Source: a bacterium (lineage in GTDB: Bacteria; Babelota; Babeliae; Babelales; Vermiphilaceae). Taken from it: DNA of 64,000 nt. Shown here one piece after another: positions 63,654 through 64,000 of the stretch. The notes beneath the pieces were generated by a model. It was not told the origin of the DNA and did not search any database. It saw only the letters and a program-made list of their open reading frames with translations. The stretch spans positions 372,001 through 436,000 of the forward strand of contig CP064961.1 of assembly GCA_016699125.1 (NCBI GenBank). The letters run 5' to 3'. Positions within the stretch are counted from its first letter, which is position 1. Each line of letters starts with the position of its first letter. The position numbers were made by a program, and so were the translations under genes.

Positions 63654-64000
63654 TGTTTTATTTTCGTTGTAAGGTTGCAAGTACCGTTTTTTTTATTTTG
63701 TATAGTGTATGTTTTTTTTCAATTTGTTTGTCTTTGCTTTTCCGCATGTATCTTTTCTCTATGGAATCGTTTAGGTCATATTTTTCTGTGTTTGTTCGTA
63801 AACAGTATGTTTCTTTAATGGAGAACGTTGCAAGGGCTTACATTGATAGGCATGCTCTACGCGAACTTGAGCAGCAGATGGTTATATTTGATGATACTGT
63901 TACTTTTGATACAGATTGTTTTTTTAGATCAAAAGTAACTTTACTACCGGTTGGGTCATCTATTGAAATTAAAGTTGATTTTTTTGAAAATAATGATGGG
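63653..64000 (+). CDS. Membrane-anchored protein of the pseudopilin-like group (partial)
   Basis: Open from ATG 63653, overlapping the previous stop by one base, to the window end (116 codons seen). The N-terminal helix (STVFFILYSVCFFSICLSLL) is followed by a soluble part with AYIDRHALRELEQQM and DDTVTFDTDCFFRSKVTLL. No Gly-Phe prepilin site is obvious. Its place in the operon suggests it acts with the two proteins before it; the C-terminus is beyond the window. Confidence 0.5.
   Translation, partial: MFYFRCKVASTVFFILYSVCFFSICLSLLFRMYLFSMESFRSYFSVFVRKQYVSLMENVARAYIDRHALRELEQQMVIFDDTVTFDTDCFFRSKVTLLPVGSSIEIKVDFFENNDG

Noticed and set aside
1..64000. tRNA, rRNA, riboswitch or prophage
   Set aside because: No cloverleaf with a T-loop consensus, no rRNA-like sequence, no phage structural or integrase genes were seen by eye; a covariance-model search would be needed for small RNAs.

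Overview
The window comes from an AT-rich bacterium with a Gram-negative type envelope. It carries peptidoglycan genes (murC, murD, ftsW), a Tol system, two candidate pseudopilins, standard stop codons and clear Shine-Dalgarno sites. It also carries an unusually large share of proteins with signal peptides and no recognisable function, duplicated and degenerate FtsH/CPBP proteases, and decaying insertion sequences and pseudogenes. That mix fits an obligately host-associated lineage; Candidatus Dependentiae (TM6) is my best guess (about 0.6). It is an inference from gene content, because no rRNA is present to settle it.

Layout. 1-6.7 kb: a giant secreted hypothetical protein (cut by the window edge) and an FtsH-like AAA+ protein that has lost its protease residues, both on the minus strand. 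6.9-10.3 kb: plus-strand group of alpha/beta hydrolase, small secreted protein and leucyl aminopeptidase. 10.4-19.4 kb: a damaged region. It holds one pseudogene with an amber codon and a 29-bp tandem duplication, a second gene cut by an IS5-family (IS427-like) element, intact murC, a second inverted copy of the same IS directly behind murC, and a segmental duplication (murC tail plus a secreted-protein gene) with an IS30 remnant at its junction. 19.5-25.2 kb: rluB, radA and two related membrane proteins, one a CPBP protease split by a frameshift. 25.2-31.8 kb: a sugar-enzyme cluster (two GT4 glycosyltransferases, a GNT-I-like transferase, a UDP-glucuronate 4-epimerase-like enzyme, a nucleotide-sugar transferase, and a divergent fucosyltransferase-like protein). 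Each of these enzymes begins with a signal-peptide-like or lipoprotein-like leader, which is the most striking feature of the window. 31.8-38.2 kb: a frameshifted secreted protein, gyrA, a small coiled-coil protein, hpf and cca. 38.2-40.4 kb: two secreted hypothetical proteins. 40.6-46.4 kb: tolQ-tolR-tolA/tonB-tolB, ftsH, rpmB and rpsT. 46.5-54 kb: secreted hypotheticals, thyX, a broken IS481-type transposase, ftsW and murD. 54.2-64 kb: an acidic repeat surface protein, ileS, three small secreted proteins (two coiled-coil), a large secreted protein, and a run of small membrane-anchored proteins, two of them pseudopilin-like, running off the end.

Housekeeping genes are intact. Most single-base frameshifts I found lie in A, T or G runs, and all lie in transposases, secreted proteins of unknown role or a membrane protease. 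This points to real decay, or to genes rescued by slippage, more than to random sequencing error, although raw reads would be needed to decide. I saw no tRNA, rRNA, CRISPR array or prophage.
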